From Skermanella stibiiresistens SB22 (GTDB lineage Bacteria; Pseudomonadota; Alphaproteobacteria; Azospirillales; Azospirillaceae): a stretch of DNA of 64,000 nucleotides. Location of the stretch: NCBI RefSeq assembly GCF_000576635.1, contig NZ_AVFL01000002.1:310001-374000 (forward strand), written 5' to 3'. The position numbers were made by a program, and so were the translations under genes. Below the pieces are notes generated by a model. The model was given only the letters and a program-made list of their open reading frames with translations. It ran no database searches and was not told the DNA's origin. This document shows positions 49,140-59,282 of the stretch, piece by piece (within the stretch, counting starts at the first letter, position 1; the number at the start of each line of letters is the position of its first letter).

Positions 49140-49955
49140 ATGCCGATGCCCTCATTCACCATGCGCCAGCTCCTGGAAGCCGGCGTCCACTTCGGCCACC
49201 ACACGCGCCGTTGGAACCCGAAGATGCAGCCGTACATCTTCGGCATCCGCAATGGTGTCCACATCATCGACCTCGAGCAGACCGTCCCCATGCTGCACCG
49301 CGCCATGACGGCGGTGCGTGACGTGGTGGCCGGTGGCGGTCGCGTCCTGTTCGTCGGCACCAAGCGCCAGGCTCAGGAGAAGGTCGCCGACTCCGCCTCG
49401 CGTTGCGGCCAGTACTATGTCAACCATCGTTGGCTCGGCGGCATGCTGACCAACTGGAAGACGATCTCCCAGTCGATCAAGCGCCTGCGCGAGATGGAAG
49501 AGCGCCTTCAGGACACCAACATCGGCCTGACCAAGAAGGAAACGCTCCAGCTCACCCGCGAGCGTGACAAGCTCGAGCGCGCGCTCGGCGGCATCAAGGA
49601 GATGGGTGGCCTGCCGGACATCCTGTTCATCATCGACACCAACAAGGAGTCGATCGCTGTCCAGGAAGCCAACAAGCTGGGCATTCCGGTCGTCGCGGTG
49701 ATCGACAGCAACTCGAACCCGGATGGCATCGCGTTCCCGATCCCGGGCAACGACGACGCGCTGCGCGCCATCGATACCTACTGCGAACTCGTCGCCGGCT
49801 CCGTGCTCGACGGCCTGCAGGCCGAGATGATCGCGTCCGGCATCGACGTGGGCGAGCAGGAGGAAGGCGTCGAGGAAGACCTGCCGACCGAAGAGGAAGC
49901 CGCCGCCGCCCCGGTCGAGGGCGAGGCCGCCGTCTCGGAAGGCGCCCAGGCCTGA
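49140..49955 (+). CDS. rpsB: 30S ribosomal protein S2
   Basis: 271 residues. [13 protein letters not shown] near 8-20, K-M-Q-P-Y-I-F-G near 28-35, V-L-F-V-G-T-K near 69-75, and P-D-I-L-F-I-I-D near 159-166 are S2 signatures. The last ~40 residues are a Glu/Ala-rich acidic tail, typical for this class. ATG 49140 (M-P-M-P-S-F) versus ATG 49146 cannot be fully decided; GGAAAAGGA lies just upstream. Confidence 0.98.
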   Translation: MPMPSFTMRQLLEAGVHFGHHTRRWNPKMQPYIFGIRNGVHIIDLEQTVPMLHRAMTAVRDVVAGGGRVLFVGTKRQAQEKVADSASRCGQYYVNHRWLGGMLTNWKTISQSIKRLREMEERLQDTNIGLTKKETLQLTRERDKLERALGGIKEMGGLPDILFIIDTNKESIAVQEANKLGIPVVAVIDSNSNPDGIAFPIPGNDDALRAIDTYCELVAGSVLDGLQAEMIASGIDVGEQEEGVEEDLPTEEEAAAAPVEGEAAVSEGAQA

Positions 49956-49966
49956 TCCGCCAGATC

Positions 49967-50009
49967 GGGCAACCGGGCGCTGGAAGGCGTCCGGTTGCCC
50001 TTATTTTTA
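49967..50009 (+). terminator. intrinsic terminator between rpsB and tsf
   Basis: GGGCAACCGG pairs perfectly with CCGGTTGCCC (10 bp) around a 14-base loop that can pair further (GCGC/GCGT), followed by TTATTTTTA. It should reduce read-through from rpsB into tsf. Confidence 0.8.
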
Positions 50010-50047
50010 TGCTTAGATTAGACTGATCATTCAGGAAGAGGTCCCAG

Positions 50048-50980
50048 ATGGCCGAAATCACAGCCTCTCTCGTCAAGGAACTGCGCGAGAAGACCGGCGC
50101 CGGTATGATGGACTGCAAGAAGGCGCTGACCGAGACGTCGGGCGACCTTGAAGGTGCCGTCGACTGGCTGCGTAAGAAGGGCCTCGCCGCCGCCGCCAAG
50201 AAGGCTGGCCGGGTCGCCGCCGAGGGCTTGGTCGCGGTCGCCACCGCCGACACCGTCGGCACCGTGGTCGAGGTGAATTCCGAGACCGACTTCGTCGCCC
50301 GCAACGATCGTTTCCAGGCGTTCGCCTCCCAGGTGGCGCAGCTGGCGCTTCAGGGCGACGGCACGATCGAGTCGCTGCAGCAGGCGGCCTTCCCCGGCAC
50401 CGAGCGGACCGTCGGCGAGGAAGTCACCAACATGGTGGCGACCATCGGTGAGAACATGAATCTGCGCCGCGTCTCCCGGATCGCCGTCGGCGACGGCGTC
50501 GTCGCCAGCTACGTCCACAACGCGCTCGCTCCGAATTTGGGCAAGATCGGCGTCCTGATCGGCCTGGAGTCGACTGGTGACCGCGCCCGTCTGCTCGATC
50601 TCGGCAAGCAGATCGCCATGCACATCGCCGCCGCCCGCCCCGAGGCGGTCAATATCGAGGATGTCGATTCGACGGCTCTCGATCGCGAGCGGAACGTCCT
50701 GGCCGATCAGGCGCGCGCCAGTGGCAAGCCGGAAGAGATCATCGCGAAGATGGTCGAAGGCCGGTTGCGCAAGTACTATGAGGAAGTGGTCCTGCTGGAG
50801 CAGGTCTACGTGATCGACGGCGAGAACAAAGTCCGCAAGGTTGTCGACGCAGTCGCCAAGGAGATCGGCGCCCCGATCAAGATCGTGGGCTTCAGCCGCT
50901 TCGTCCTCGGCGAAGGCATCGAGAAGGAACAGTCGGACTTCGCCGCCGAAGTCGCCGCGCAGGCGAACGTCGGCCGCTAA
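50048..50980 (+). CDS. tsf: elongation factor Ts
   Basis: 310 residues. [16 protein letters not shown] near 14-29 and [12 protein letters not shown] near 76-87 are the two EF-Ts signatures; the protein is EF-Tu's nucleotide exchange factor. AGGAAGAGG provides the ribosome site. It follows rpsB as nearly always, but an intrinsic terminator and a possible own promoter lie between. Confidence 0.98.
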   Translation: MAEITASLVKELREKTGAGMMDCKKALTETSGDLEGAVDWLRKKGLAAAAKKAGRVAAEGLVAVATADTVGTVVEVNSETDFVARNDRFQAFASQVAQLALQGDGTIESLQQAAFPGTERTVGEEVTNMVATIGENMNLRRVSRIAVGDGVVASYVHNALAPNLGKIGVLIGLESTGDRARLLDLGKQIAMHIAAARPEAVNIEDVDSTALDRERNVLADQARASGKPEEIIAKMVEGRLRKYYEEVVLLEQVYVIDGENKVRKVVDAVAKEIGAPIKIVGFSRFVLGEGIEKEQSDFAAEVAAQANVGR

Positions 50981-51064
50981 GGCCGGCCACTGGGGCCCTC
51001 CGCCGCCGGGATTCGACGACCGCTGACTTGGGGAATATTGCTGATGACTGCGATGGAGGGGGCG

Positions 51065-51790
51065 ATGCCCACCAACGCCCGGTATGGTCGCGTCTTGCTG
51101 AAGATCTCGGGCGAGGCGCTGATGGGAAATCGGGAATACGGGCTCGACCCCGAGATCGTCGCTCGCGTCGCCGACGAGGTTCACTCGGTCGTCGGCATGG
51201 GCGTCGAGGTTTGCCTCGTGATCGGTGGTGGCAATATCTTCCGTGGCGTCTCGGGTGCCGCGACCGGTATGGAGCGGGCGACCGCCGACTACATGGGAAT
51301 GCTGGCGACGGTGATCAACGCGCTCGCGATGCAGAGCGCGCTTGAGCGCCGCGGCGTCCAGACCCGTGTCCAGTCGGCGATCCCGATGGCCAGCGTCTGC
51401 GAGCCCTATATCCGTCGGCGCGCGGTGCGCCACATGGAGAAGGGCAGGGTGGTGATCTTCGGTGCCGGAACCGGTAACCCGTTCTTCACGACCGATACCG
51501 CCGCCGCGTTGCGCGCCTCCGAAATGGGCTGCGACGCGCTGCTCAAGGGAACCAAGGTGGATGGCGTCTACTCCGCCGATCCCAACAAGGATCCGTCGGC
51601 TCAGCGTTTCGAGACGTTGACCCACCTCGAGGTCCTGGCGAAGGATCTACAGGTGATGGACGCCTCCGCCATTTCGCTGGCGCGCGAGAATAAAATTCCC
51701 ATCCTTGTGTTCTCGATCCACACGGCCGGGGCCTTCGCCGAAGTCATGGCGGGGCGCGGCAAGTTCACGATCATCACGGAAGAGGGCTGA
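51065..51790 (+). CDS. pyrH: uridylate kinase
   Basis: 241 residues from [19 protein letters not shown] near 11-21, I-G-G-G-N-I-F-R-G near 54-62, [13 protein letters not shown] near 136-148 and K-V-D-G-V-Y near 165-170 are UMP-kinase marks. Makes UDP from UMP and ATP. Three starts are possible (51044, 51053, 51065); the last is chosen for GGAGG 5 bases upstream (51055-51059). Confidence 0.96.
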   Translation: MPTNARYGRVLLKISGEALMGNREYGLDPEIVARVADEVHSVVGMGVEVCLVIGGGNIFRGVSGAATGMERATADYMGMLATVINALAMQSALERRGVQTRVQSAIPMASVCEPYIRRRAVRHMEKGRVVIFGAGTGNPFFTTDTAAALRASEMGCDALLKGTKVDGVYSADPNKDPSAQRFETLTHLEVLAKDLQVMDASAISLARENKIPILVFSIHTAGAFAEVMAGRGKFTIITEEG

Positions 51791-51796
51791 ACCACC

Positions 51797-52354
51797 GTGG
51801 CCGACCCTGATATTGACGATCTAAGCCGCCGCATGGACGGCGCCTTGGACGCGCTGTTCAAGGAATTCGGCGGACTGCGCACCGGACGCGCTTCCGCCAG
51901 CCTGCTGGACCCCATCACCGTCGAGGCCTATGGCCAGCGGATGCCACTCAACCAGGTCGGCACCGTCAACGTGCCCGAAGCGCGCCTGATCACGGTCCAG
52001 GTTTGGGACCGCGGCATGGTCAAGGCCGTGGAGAAAGCCATCCGCGACGGCGGATTGGGCCTCAACCCCCAGACCGACGGGCAGAACGTCCGTGTGCCGA
52101 TTCCCGACTTGAACCAGGAACGCCGCACCGAGTTGTCGAAGGTGGCGTCGCGCTACGCGGAACATGCCCGTGTCGCCGTGCGCAACGTGCGCCGCGATGG
52201 CATGGACATGCTGAAGCGCCTGGAGAAGAATGGCGACATCAGCCAGGATGAACAGAAAACTTGGGCCGACGAGGTCCAGTCCATGACCGACGCTCACATC
52301 AAGAAGATCGACGAAGCGCTTGCGGCCAAGGAAAAAGAGATCATGCAGGTCTGA
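51797..52354 (+). CDS. frr: ribosome recycling factor
   Basis: 185 residues from a GTG start, exact family length. [13 protein letters not shown] near 26-38, [11 protein letters not shown] near 52-62, [15 protein letters not shown] near 88-102. Splits post-termination ribosomes with EF-G. Six bases after pyrH. Confidence 0.97.
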   Translation: MADPDIDDLSRRMDGALDALFKEFGGLRTGRASASLLDPITVEAYGQRMPLNQVGTVNVPEARLITVQVWDRGMVKAVEKAIRDGGLGLNPQTDGQNVRVPIPDLNQERRTELSKVASRYAEHARVAVRNVRRDGMDMLKRLEKNGDISQDEQKTWADEVQSMTDAHIKKIDEALAAKEKEIMQV

Positions 52355-52359
52355 CCTCG

Positions 52360-53091
52360 ATGCAGGGGACTTCGACCACCACGGGCGCTTTACCGCGGCA
52401 CGTAGCGATCATCATGGACGGTAACGGCCGTTGGGCGAAAGCCCGGGGCCTGCCGCGGACCGCTGGCCATCGCAAGGGCATAGAGGCGGTTCGGCGGACG
52501 GTCGAGGCCGCCCGCGAGCTGGGCATCCCCTATCTCACCATGTTCGGCTTCTCGTCGGAGAACTGGCGCCGGCCGGAAGGCGAGATCTTCGACCTGATGC
52601 AATTGCTGCGGTTCTATCTGCGCAGCGAGATCGCCGAACTTCACAAGAATGGGGTCCGCCTGCGGGTGATCGGTGATCGCTCGCGCCTGTCCGCCGACAT
52701 CGTCACGATGATCGAGAAGGCCGAGGAACTGACTTCGGGCAATCAGGCGCTCAATCTGGTGATCGCGCTGAGCTATGGCGCACGGCAGGAGATCGTCGGC
52801 GCCGCGCGCCGGATCGCCCGCGATGTGCTGGAGGGGCGGTTGAGCCCCGAGGATATCACCGAGGAAAGTTTCGCCGCCAATCTGCTGACCCGCGACATCC
52901 CGGATCCGGACCTGCTGGTCCGCACCAGTGGCGAGCAGCGGATCAGCAATTTCCTTTTGTGGCAATCGGCCTATACCGAGTTGGTCTTCGTCGATACGCT
53001 GTGGCCCGACTTCACAAAGCGTGATCTTGAAGATGCAATCCGAGAGTTCAACCAGCGCGACAGGCGCTACGGCGCCGTCGGGACACGTTAA
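52360..53091 (+). CDS. uppS: undecaprenyl-diphosphate synthase (isoprenyl transferase)
   Basis: 243 residues. Catalytic Asp20 in A-I-I-M-D-G-N-G-R-W-A, H-R-K-G near 37, F-G-F-S-S-E-N-W-R-R-P near 64-74, and the terminal D-P-D-L-L-V-R-T-S-G-E-Q-R-I-S-N-F-L-L near 185-203. Cis-prenyltransferase that makes the lipid carrier for peptidoglycan and O-antigen. Its 3' end overlaps cdsA. Confidence 0.97.
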   Translation: MQGTSTTTGALPRHVAIIMDGNGRWAKARGLPRTAGHRKGIEAVRRTVEAARELGIPYLTMFGFSSENWRRPEGEIFDLMQLLRFYLRSEIAELHKNGVRLRVIGDRSRLSADIVTMIEKAEELTSGNQALNLVIALSYGARQEIVGAARRIARDVLEGRLSPEDITEESFAANLLTRDIPDPDLLVRTSGEQRISNFLLWQSAYTELVFVDTLWPDFTKRDLEDAIREFNQRDRRYGAVGTR

Positions 53092-53893
53092 GACGGGAAA
53101 CCTGCGTACCAGGATCCTGTCGGCGCTGGTTCTCGGGCCGATCGTCCTCGTGGCCGTCTATCTGGGCGGCTGGATATTCGAAGTCCTCATCCTGACCTTC
53201 GCCGTGCTGGCGGTGGCCGAATGGACCCGCCTAGTCGAACCGAACCGTTCGGTCCCGATGGCGATCTTGCCGGTCATTGCTGTCGGTGCCGTTCTCTTCG
53301 TCGATTTCGTTTACGGCGCGGGACTCTCGCTCCTGCTGGCCGCGGCCCTGACGGCGGCGCTGCTGATTTACGCTTGGGTTTCCCACGCCGCGCACCGCTG
53401 GCTGCTGGCTTTCGGCATACCATACATCGCCTTCGGCAGCGTGTCCCTGATCTGGGTCAGGGAGCAGCCGGAGATCGGGTTGGGGCTGCTGATCTACGTG
53501 CTGTTCTGCATCTGGGCCACCGATATCGGCGCCTACGCCGCCGGCAAGAGCATCGGCGGTCCCAAGCTGGCGCCTCGCCTCAGCCCCAAGAAAACCTGGG
53601 CCGGCCTGATCGGTGGCATGGTCTCCTCGGCCCTGTTCGGCGCGGGCGTGGCGATCGCGTTCGGCGCGGCGATGCCGTGGCTGGCGGCGCTGCTCGGCAT
53701 GGTTCTCGCGGTCATCGGGCAGATCGGCGACCTGTTCGAGTCGGGCATAAAGAGAAAATACGACGTCAAGGACAGCGGTCACCTCATTCCCGGACATGGC
53801 GGCCTGCTCGACCGCGTCGATGGGCTTATCGTCGCAGCGCCGGTCTTCGCGCTGTTCCACGCGACAATTGGGAAAGCTCTCGGATGGTGGTAG
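53033..53893 (+). CDS. cdsA: phosphatidate cytidylyltransferase
   Basis: 286 residues, about eight membrane helices. The C-terminal family signature [20 protein letters not shown] is followed by L-L-D-R-V-D-G near 261-267. Converts phosphatidate to CDP-diacylglycerol. The core starts at [13 protein letters not shown], but there is no ATG, GTG or TTG between the uppS stop and that point; the nearest in-frame ATG is 53033, which overlaps uppS by 59 bases. Start is therefore uncertain. Overlaps dxr by 10 bases. Confidence 0.92.
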   Translation: MQSESSTSATGATAPSGHVKTGNLRTRILSALVLGPIVLVAVYLGGWIFEVLILTFAVLAVAEWTRLVEPNRSVPMAILPVIAVGAVLFVDFVYGAGLSLLLAAALTAALLIYAWVSHAAHRWLLAFGIPYIAFGSVSLIWVREQPEIGLGLLIYVLFCIWATDIGAYAAGKSIGGPKLAPRLSPKKTWAGLIGGMVSSALFGAGVAIAFGAAMPWLAALLGMVLAVIGQIGDLFESGIKRKYDVKDSGHLIPGHGGLLDRVDGLIVAAPVFALFHATIGKALGWW

Positions 53894-55131
53894 CAGGCGC
53901 GCGCATGTCCGGCCGGGCCGGAAGTACATCCGACCGGGCGGGAAATACGTCTGGCCCGGAGGGAAGTCCCCGGAGCGTCACGATCCTTGGATCGACGGGA
54001 TCGGTCGGGCGCAACACGGTCGACCTGATCTCCCGAAACCCCGGGGCCTACACCGTCGAGGCTCTCACGGCGGGTCGCAATGTCGTGCATCTGGTCGAGC
54101 AGGCCAAGGCGTTGCGGCCGGCTCTGGCGGTGATCGCGGATCCCGCCGGCTACGAGCCACTGCGGGACGCGCTGGCGGGCAGCGGCATCGAGGTCGCGGC
54201 CGGGCCGGAGGCGGTGGTGGAAGCCGCCCAACGGCCCGCCGACTGGGTGATGGCCGCCATCGTCGGCGCCGCCGGCTTGGAGCCCACGCTGGCCGCCGCC
54301 CGGCGTGGCGCCATCGTCGCCTTCGCCAACAAGGAGTGCCTGGTCTGCGCCGGTCCGTTGATGATGGATCTCGTGCGGGACTGCGGCGCCACGCTGCTGC
54401 CGGTCGACAGCGAGCACAACGCGATCTTCCAAGTCTTCGACTTCGAGCGCCGCTCCTCCGTCCGCCGGCTCCTGCTGACCGCGTCGGGAGGTCCCTTCCG
54501 GCGCGCCGACCGCGCCGTGATGGCGGCGGCGACGCCCGAACAGGCTTGCGCGCATCCGACCTGGACGATGGGAGCCAAGATCTCGGTCGACAGCGCCACC
54601 ATGATGAACAAGGGGCTGGAGATCATCGAGGCGCACTTCCTGTTCGCGCTTCCCGAGGACCGCATCGACGTGGTGGTGCATCCCCAATCCGTCATCCATA
54701 GCATGGTCGAATACATCGACGGCTCGGTCCTGGCCCAGCTCGGCACTCCGGACATGCGGACGCCGATCGCTTTCGCCCTGGGGTGGCCGGAACGGATCGA
54801 GACTCCGGCGGCCCCGCTTGACCTGATCGGCGCCGGAACCTTGACCTTCGAGGCGCCGGATCCCGAGCGGTTCCCGGCTCTTCGGCTGGCCCGTCACGCC
54901 TTGCAAGCTGGGGGCGGCGCTCCTACGATATTGAATGCCGCGAACGAGGTGGCCGTCCAGGCTTTCCTGGAAAAGCGCATCGGTTTCCTGGATATCGAGC
55001 GGGTGGTGGAGCGGACGCTGGAGCTGCTGCCACATTCCCGCCTTGATGATCTGGACCATGTGCGCCACATCGACGCGGACGCGCGACGCGAGGCGACCGG
55101 GATGTTGACCCGTTTCGCCACTAAAACCTGA
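53884..55131 (+). CDS. dxr: 1-deoxy-D-xylulose 5-phosphate reductoisomerase
   Basis: 415 residues from ATG 53884 (ATG 53905 is equally possible). After ~30 low-complexity residues come the NADPH motif [14 protein letters not shown] near 145, the metal/substrate set D-S-E-H-N-A-I-F-Q near 176-184, [23 protein letters not shown] near 226-241 and N-A-A-N-E-V-A near 350. Second step of the MEP pathway. The 5' end of the gene is made of three imperfect 21-base repeats. Confidence 0.96.
   Translation: MVVAGARMSGRAGSTSDRAGNTSGPEGSPRSVTILGSTGSVGRNTVDLISRNPGAYTVEALTAGRNVVHLVEQAKALRPALAVIADPAGYEPLRDALAGSGIEVAAGPEAVVEAAQRPADWVMAAIVGAAGLEPTLAAARRGAIVAFANKECLVCAGPLMMDLVRDCGATLLPVDSEHNAIFQVFDFERRSSVRRLLLTASGGPFRRADRAVMAAATPEQACAHPTWTMGAKISVDSATMMNKGLEIIEAHFLFALPEDRIDVVVHPQSVIHSMVEYIDGSVLAQLGTPDMRTPIAFALGWPERIETPAAPLDLIGAGTLTFEAPDPERFPALRLARHALQAGGGAPTILNAANEVAVQAFLEKRIGFLDIERVVERTLELLPHSRLDDLDHVRHIDADARREATGMLTRFATKT
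53911..53973 (+). repeat. three imperfect 21-bp tandem repeats in the 5' end of dxr
   Basis: Copies at 53911-53931, 53932-53952 and 53953-53973; copies 1 and 2 share 16 of 21 bases, copy 3 is more diverged. They encode [14 protein letters not shown] and P-E-G-S-P-R-S, a disordered N-terminus. Confidence 0.6.
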
Positions 55132-55154
55132 GCCGGGGGCGGCGGGAGAACCAA

Positions 55155-56288
55155 ATGGAATTCCTCACTGGTCTGTGGACCTACGTCATCCCTTTCCTGG
55201 TCGTCCTGACCGTGCTCGTGTTCGTGCACGAACTCGGCCATTACTGGGTCGCGCGACGCAACGGCGTGCGGATCGAGACCTTCTCGATCGGATTCGGTCC
55301 CGAATTGTTCGGGAGAACCGATAAGGCGGGAACCCGCTGGAAGTTCAGCGCCATACCGCTGGGCGGCTACGTCAAGATGTTCGGCGACGCCGACGCCGCG
55401 AGCACGCCGAGCGGTGCCGTTCGGACCATGACGGCCGAGGAGAGGGAGGTATCCTTCTTCCATAAGCGCTTGGGCCAGCGCGCGGCGATCGTCGCGGCCG
55501 GTCCCATCGCCAATTTCCTGTTCGCGATCATTGGCTTGGCGCTGCTGTTCTCGCTCTACGGCCAGCCCTTCACGCCTGCCGACATCGGCACGGTCCAGGA
55601 GAACAGCGCCGCCGCCCGGGCCGGGCTGTTACCGGGCGATGTCATCGTCGAGATCGACGGCCAACCGATCGAACGGTTTGAGGAAGTCCAGCAGATCGTC
55701 CGTTTCAATCAAGGCACCGCCCTGGCCGTGGTGATCGAACGGGACGGCGGCCGTCAGCCCATCAGCGTCACACCGGAGATCACCACCGTGACCGACCGGA
55801 TGGGTAACACCCATTCCATCGGCCTTCTGGGCATCGGCCGCGCCGGCATGGAGTACCGTCGCCACGACCCGCTGACCGCGCTCTGGCAGGCTGGCCGCGA
55901 GACGGTCAACCTGACCACAGGGACGCTGGGCGCCGTTGGCCAGATGATCTCGGGCGCGCGGGGCACCGAGGAGCTGGGCGGACCACTCCGTATCGCGCAG
56001 ATGTCGGGCGAGGTGGCCCAGAGCGGGATCGTCGCGCTGATCTGGTTCATGGCGATCCTGTCGGTCAATCTCGGCCTCATCAACCTGTTCCCCATTCCCA
56101 TGCTGGACGGCGGCCACTTGTTGTTCTATGCCGTTGAGGCGATCCGTGGTAAGCCGCTCGGCGATAGGGCTCAGGAGTATGGCTTTAGGATTGGATTGGC
56201 CTTGGTGCTCACCTTGATGGTCTTCTCGACCTGGAATGATCTGGTGCACCTCCGCGTGGTCGACTTTTTCCGGGGCTTGATTTCCTGA
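55155..56288 (+). CDS. rseP: site-2 metalloprotease RseP
   Basis: 377 residues. Zinc motif H25-E-L-G-H29 in the first membrane helix, R-W-K-F-S-A-I-P-L-G-G-Y-V near 62-74, a PDZ domain near 125-205 (G-L-L-P-G-D-V-I-V-E-I-D-G), and L-N-L-F-P-I-P-M-L-D-G-G-H-L near 312-325 with the third metal ligand Asp. Intramembrane protease that cuts anti-sigma factors and leftover signal peptides. Only one PDZ domain is evident, where E. coli RseP has two. Confidence 0.96.
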   Translation: MEFLTGLWTYVIPFLVVLTVLVFVHELGHYWVARRNGVRIETFSIGFGPELFGRTDKAGTRWKFSAIPLGGYVKMFGDADAASTPSGAVRTMTAEEREVSFFHKRLGQRAAIVAAGPIANFLFAIIGLALLFSLYGQPFTPADIGTVQENSAAARAGLLPGDVIVEIDGQPIERFEEVQQIVRFNQGTALAVVIERDGGRQPISVTPEITTVTDRMGNTHSIGLLGIGRAGMEYRRHDPLTALWQAGRETVNLTTGTLGAVGQMISGARGTEELGGPLRIAQMSGEVAQSGIVALIWFMAILSVNLGLINLFPIPMLDGGHLLFYAVEAIRGKPLGDRAQEYGFRIGLALVLTLMVFSTWNDLVHLRVVDFFRGLIS

Positions 56289-56317
56289 GGGCATTCGGAA
56301 GTTATTGGGGGATTCAG

Positions 56318-58636
56318 TTGGGGCTGAACAGGTTTTTGGCGGCCTGCGTGCTGGCTGCGTGCACGACGACGGCTACGTCGACAATCGCGCTGGCCCAGGG
56401 GCAGCCGACCACGGTGGCGCAAGCCAATTTTTCTGGCGGCACCATCTCCGACATCAGGGTCGACGGCACCCAGCGAATCGAGCCGGCCACCGTACGCTCC
56501 TATCTGGTGGTGCGCCCGGGGGATCCGTTCAATCCGGCCAGGATCGACGATTCGCTGAAGGCCTTGTTCGCGACCGGCCTGTTCGCGGACGTGACACTGC
56601 GCCGCGACGGCAACGTCCTAGTGGTCAACGTGGTCGAAAATCCGATCATCAACCGGATCGCCTTCGAGGGTAACCGACGGATCGAGGACGCCGACCTGGA
56701 GCGCGAGGTCCAGCTTCGGCCGCGTGTCGTCTATACCAGGACCCGCGTGCAGAACGACGTCCAGCGCCTGCTCGAGATCTATCGGCGCAGCGGCCGCTTC
56801 GCCGCGACGGTCGAGCCGAAGGTCATCCAGCTCGACCAGAACCGCGTCGACCTGGTGTTCGAGATCGACGAGGGGGCCCGTACCGGTGTCCAGCGGATCA
56901 ACTTCATCGGCAACGAGATGTTCAGCGACAGCCGGCTGCGCGAGGAGATCCAGACCCGCGAGTCGCGCTGGTACCGCTTCCTGACGACCGATGACACCTA
57001 CGATCCCGACCGTCTCACCTTCGACCGCGATCGCTTGCGGCGCTATTACCTGTCGCGCGGCTACGCCGATTTCCGCGTCGTGTCGGCGGTGGCGGAGCTG
57101 ACACCCGACAAGGACGGCTTCTTCATCACCTTCACGGTGGAGGAGGGAGAGCGTTACAAGTTCGGCAAGGTCGGCTTGGAGACCGAACTGCGCGACCTCA
57201 ACGTCGAGGGACTGCGCTCGCAGCTGACCACGACCGAAGGGGACTGGTACAACGCCGATCAGGTCGAGAGCTCGATCACCAACCTGACCAACGCGGTCGG
57301 CGACCTGCAATACGCCTTCGTCGACATCCAGCCGCGCATCGTCCGCAACCGCGAGGAGCGCACGATCGACGTCGTCTACGAGATCGCCGAGGGACCCCGC
57401 GTCTTCGTCGACAAGATCGACATCACCGGCAACGTCCGCACGCTGGACCGGGTGATCCGGCGCGAGATGCTGCTGGTCGAGGGTGACCCGTTCAACACGT
57501 CCAAGCTGCGCCGGTCTGAGCGGCGCATCCGCGATCTTGGATTCTTCGAACGCGTCAACGTGACGACGGCGGAAGGATCGCAACCGGACCAATCGGTGAT
57601 CCAAGTCAATGTACAGGAGCAGTCGACCGGCGAGATCGAGATTGGGGCCGGCTTCTCGACCATCGATGGCCCCTTGGCGAACTTCGGCATCCGGGAACGC
57701 AACCTGCTCGGCCGCGGCCAGGATCTGCGGTTCTCCGCGACGGTGTCCGGCCGGACCCAGGAATTCGACCTCAGCTTCACCGAGCCCTATTTCCTGGAGC
57801 GTGATCTCGCGGCGGGCGTCGACCTGTTCCGCATCACCCGTGACAACCAGGATGAAAGCTCGTACGACGAGGCCAACACCGGTATCGGCTTCCGGCTCGG
57901 CTATCCGCTGACCGAGCGGTTGCGCCAGAAGCTGAACTACACCTTGCAGCAGACCGAGATCGAGAACATCGCGTCCGACGCCTCACGGTTCATCCGTGAG
58001 CAGGCGGGGACACGGATCGTTTCGCTGGTCGGCCAGGAACTGCTGTACGACGCGCGTGACAGCCGGATCAATCCAACCGAAGGCTATTTCATCCGCCTCA
58101 ACAACGAGGTCGCCGGTCTTGGTGGCGACGCTCAGTTCTCGCGCAACCGCCTGGGTGCGGGCGTTTACTTCCCAGTCACCGAAAACACCGTCCTGAGCTT
58201 CCTGGGCGAGATTGGCTTCATCGTCGGTATTGGCGAGGATGTCGCGATCTCGGACCGCTTCTTCATCGGCGGCGACAGCCTGCGCGGCTTCGCGCCGGCC
58301 GGCATCGGTCCGCGTGAGTTGAACAGCGACGACAGCCTGGGCGGCAATCGCTTCGCCCGCGGCAGCGTCGAACTGGCGTTCCCGATCGGTCTGCCCGATG
58401 AGTTCGGTGTCACGGGGCACACCTTCTCCGACTTTGGCACACTGGGCGATGTCGACGCCACGCCGGTCGGCAGCGAGCGGCTGGTCGATGACGACTCGCT
58501 CCGGCTATCGGTGGGTGCCGGCATCTCCTGGCGGTCGCCTCTCGGACCAATCCGCGTCGACTTGGCCTTCCCGATCCTCAAGGAAGACTACGACAAGAAG
58601 GAGCAATTCCGCTTCAGCTTTGGTACCAGGTTCTAG
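56318..58636 (+). CDS. bamA: outer membrane protein assembly factor BamA
   Basis: 772 residues from a TTG start preceded by GGGGG. Signal peptide F-L-A-A-C-V-L-A-A-C-T-T-T-A-T-S-T-I-A-L-A-Q, cut near residue 27. Five POTRA domains (about 40-420; e.g. R-V-D-G-T-Q-R-I-E, I-A-F-E-G-N-R-R-I, I-D-I-T-G-N-V-R-T), then the 16-stranded barrel with the L-R-G-F motif (G-G-D-S-L-R-G-F near 649-656) and C-terminal F-S-F-G-T-R-F. Inserts outer-membrane beta-barrels. No ATG near the signal peptide, so TTG is accepted. Confidence 0.97.
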   Translation: MGLNRFLAACVLAACTTTATSTIALAQGQPTTVAQANFSGGTISDIRVDGTQRIEPATVRSYLVVRPGDPFNPARIDDSLKALFATGLFADVTLRRDGNVLVVNVVENPIINRIAFEGNRRIEDADLEREVQLRPRVVYTRTRVQNDVQRLLEIYRRSGRFAATVEPKVIQLDQNRVDLVFEIDEGARTGVQRINFIGNEMFSDSRLREEIQTRESRWYRFLTTDDTYDPDRLTFDRDRLRRYYLSRGYADFRVVSAVAELTPDKDGFFITFTVEEGERYKFGKVGLETELRDLNVEGLRSQLTTTEGDWYNADQVESSITNLTNAVGDLQYAFVDIQPRIVRNREERTIDVVYEIAEGPRVFVDKIDITGNVRTLDRVIRREMLLVEGDPFNTSKLRRSERRIRDLGFFERVNVTTAEGSQPDQSVIQVNVQEQSTGEIEIGAGFSTIDGPLANFGIRERNLLGRGQDLRFSATVSGRTQEFDLSFTEPYFLERDLAAGVDLFRITRDNQDESSYDEANTGIGFRLGYPLTERLRQKLNYTLQQTEIENIASDASRFIREQAGTRIVSLVGQELLYDARDSRINPTEGYFIRLNNEVAGLGGDAQFSRNRLGAGVYFPVTENTVLSFLGEIGFIVGIGEDVAISDRFFIGGDSLRGFAPAGIGPRELNSDDSLGGNRFARGSVELAFPIGLPDEFGVTGHTFSDFGTLGDVDATPVGSERLVDDDSLRLSVGAGISWRSPLGPIRVDLAFPILKEDYDKKEQFRFSFGTRF

Positions 58637-58638
58637 GC

Positions 58639-59220
58639 ATGGTGTTCGAACTCCGGACAATCCGGCGCTCTCTGATTGGCTCCGTCACCGCCCTGGCACT
58701 CACCCTGGCGGTGGCGCCGACGCGCGTTGCCACGGCGCAGCAACTCCCCACCGCGATGGTGGCTGTGGTCGATGTCCAATTGATCATGCAGGAGTCGGTG
58801 GCCGCGAAGAGCATCCATAAGCAACTCGACGCCCAGCGGCAGACCTATCAAAAGGAGATCGCGAAGCAGGAGGACAAGCTTCGCGGGGCGGAGCAGGAAC
58901 TGGGCCGGCAACGCGCCGATCTGCCGCCGGACGCCTTCGAACAGAAACGGCGCGAGTTCGAGCAACAGGTCGCCGAGGTGCAACGTTCAGTCCAAACACG
59001 GAAGCGCGTGTTGGATCAGGCCTTCAACGAGTCCATGAAGAAGCTGCATGACGGCATGCTTCAGGTCGTCGCGGAGGTCGCGGGCGAACAAAAGGCCAGT
59101 CTGGTCTTGGCCAAGCAGCAAGTGGTCCTGGCGGAGAAATCGCTGGACCTGACCAACCCGGTGCTCGAGCGCCTCAATAAGAAGATGCCCACCGTGGCAG
59201 TGACCGTACCCAAGAGTTGA
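58639..59220 (+). CDS. skp: OmpH/Skp family periplasmic chaperone
   Basis: 193 residues. Signal peptide (S-V-T-A-L-A-L-T-L-A-V-A-P) with A-T-A-Q site near 34; then V-A-V-V-D-V-Q-L-I-M-Q-E-S near 42-54 and a long charged coiled coil (about 60-140), as in Skp. Carries unfolded outer-membrane proteins to BamA, encoded just upstream (2-base gap). Confidence 0.9.
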   Translation: MVFELRTIRRSLIGSVTALALTLAVAPTRVATAQQLPTAMVAVVDVQLIMQESVAAKSIHKQLDAQRQTYQKEIAKQEDKLRGAEQELGRQRADLPPDAFEQKRREFEQQVAEVQRSVQTRKRVLDQAFNESMKKLHDGMLQVVAEVAGEQKASLVLAKQQVVLAEKSLDLTNPVLERLNKKMPTVAVTVPKS

Positions 59221-59282
59221 CTTGACCCAACGGCCAGATTTGGGAACAAGCATCCGACCAGAACCGCACGAAGAACGGAGCC

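Noticed and set aside
53221-55131. Dxr read as a 636-residue protein beginning inside cdsA
   Set aside because: The first ~220 residues are a shifted-frame reading of cdsA; Dxr homology begins after 53905.
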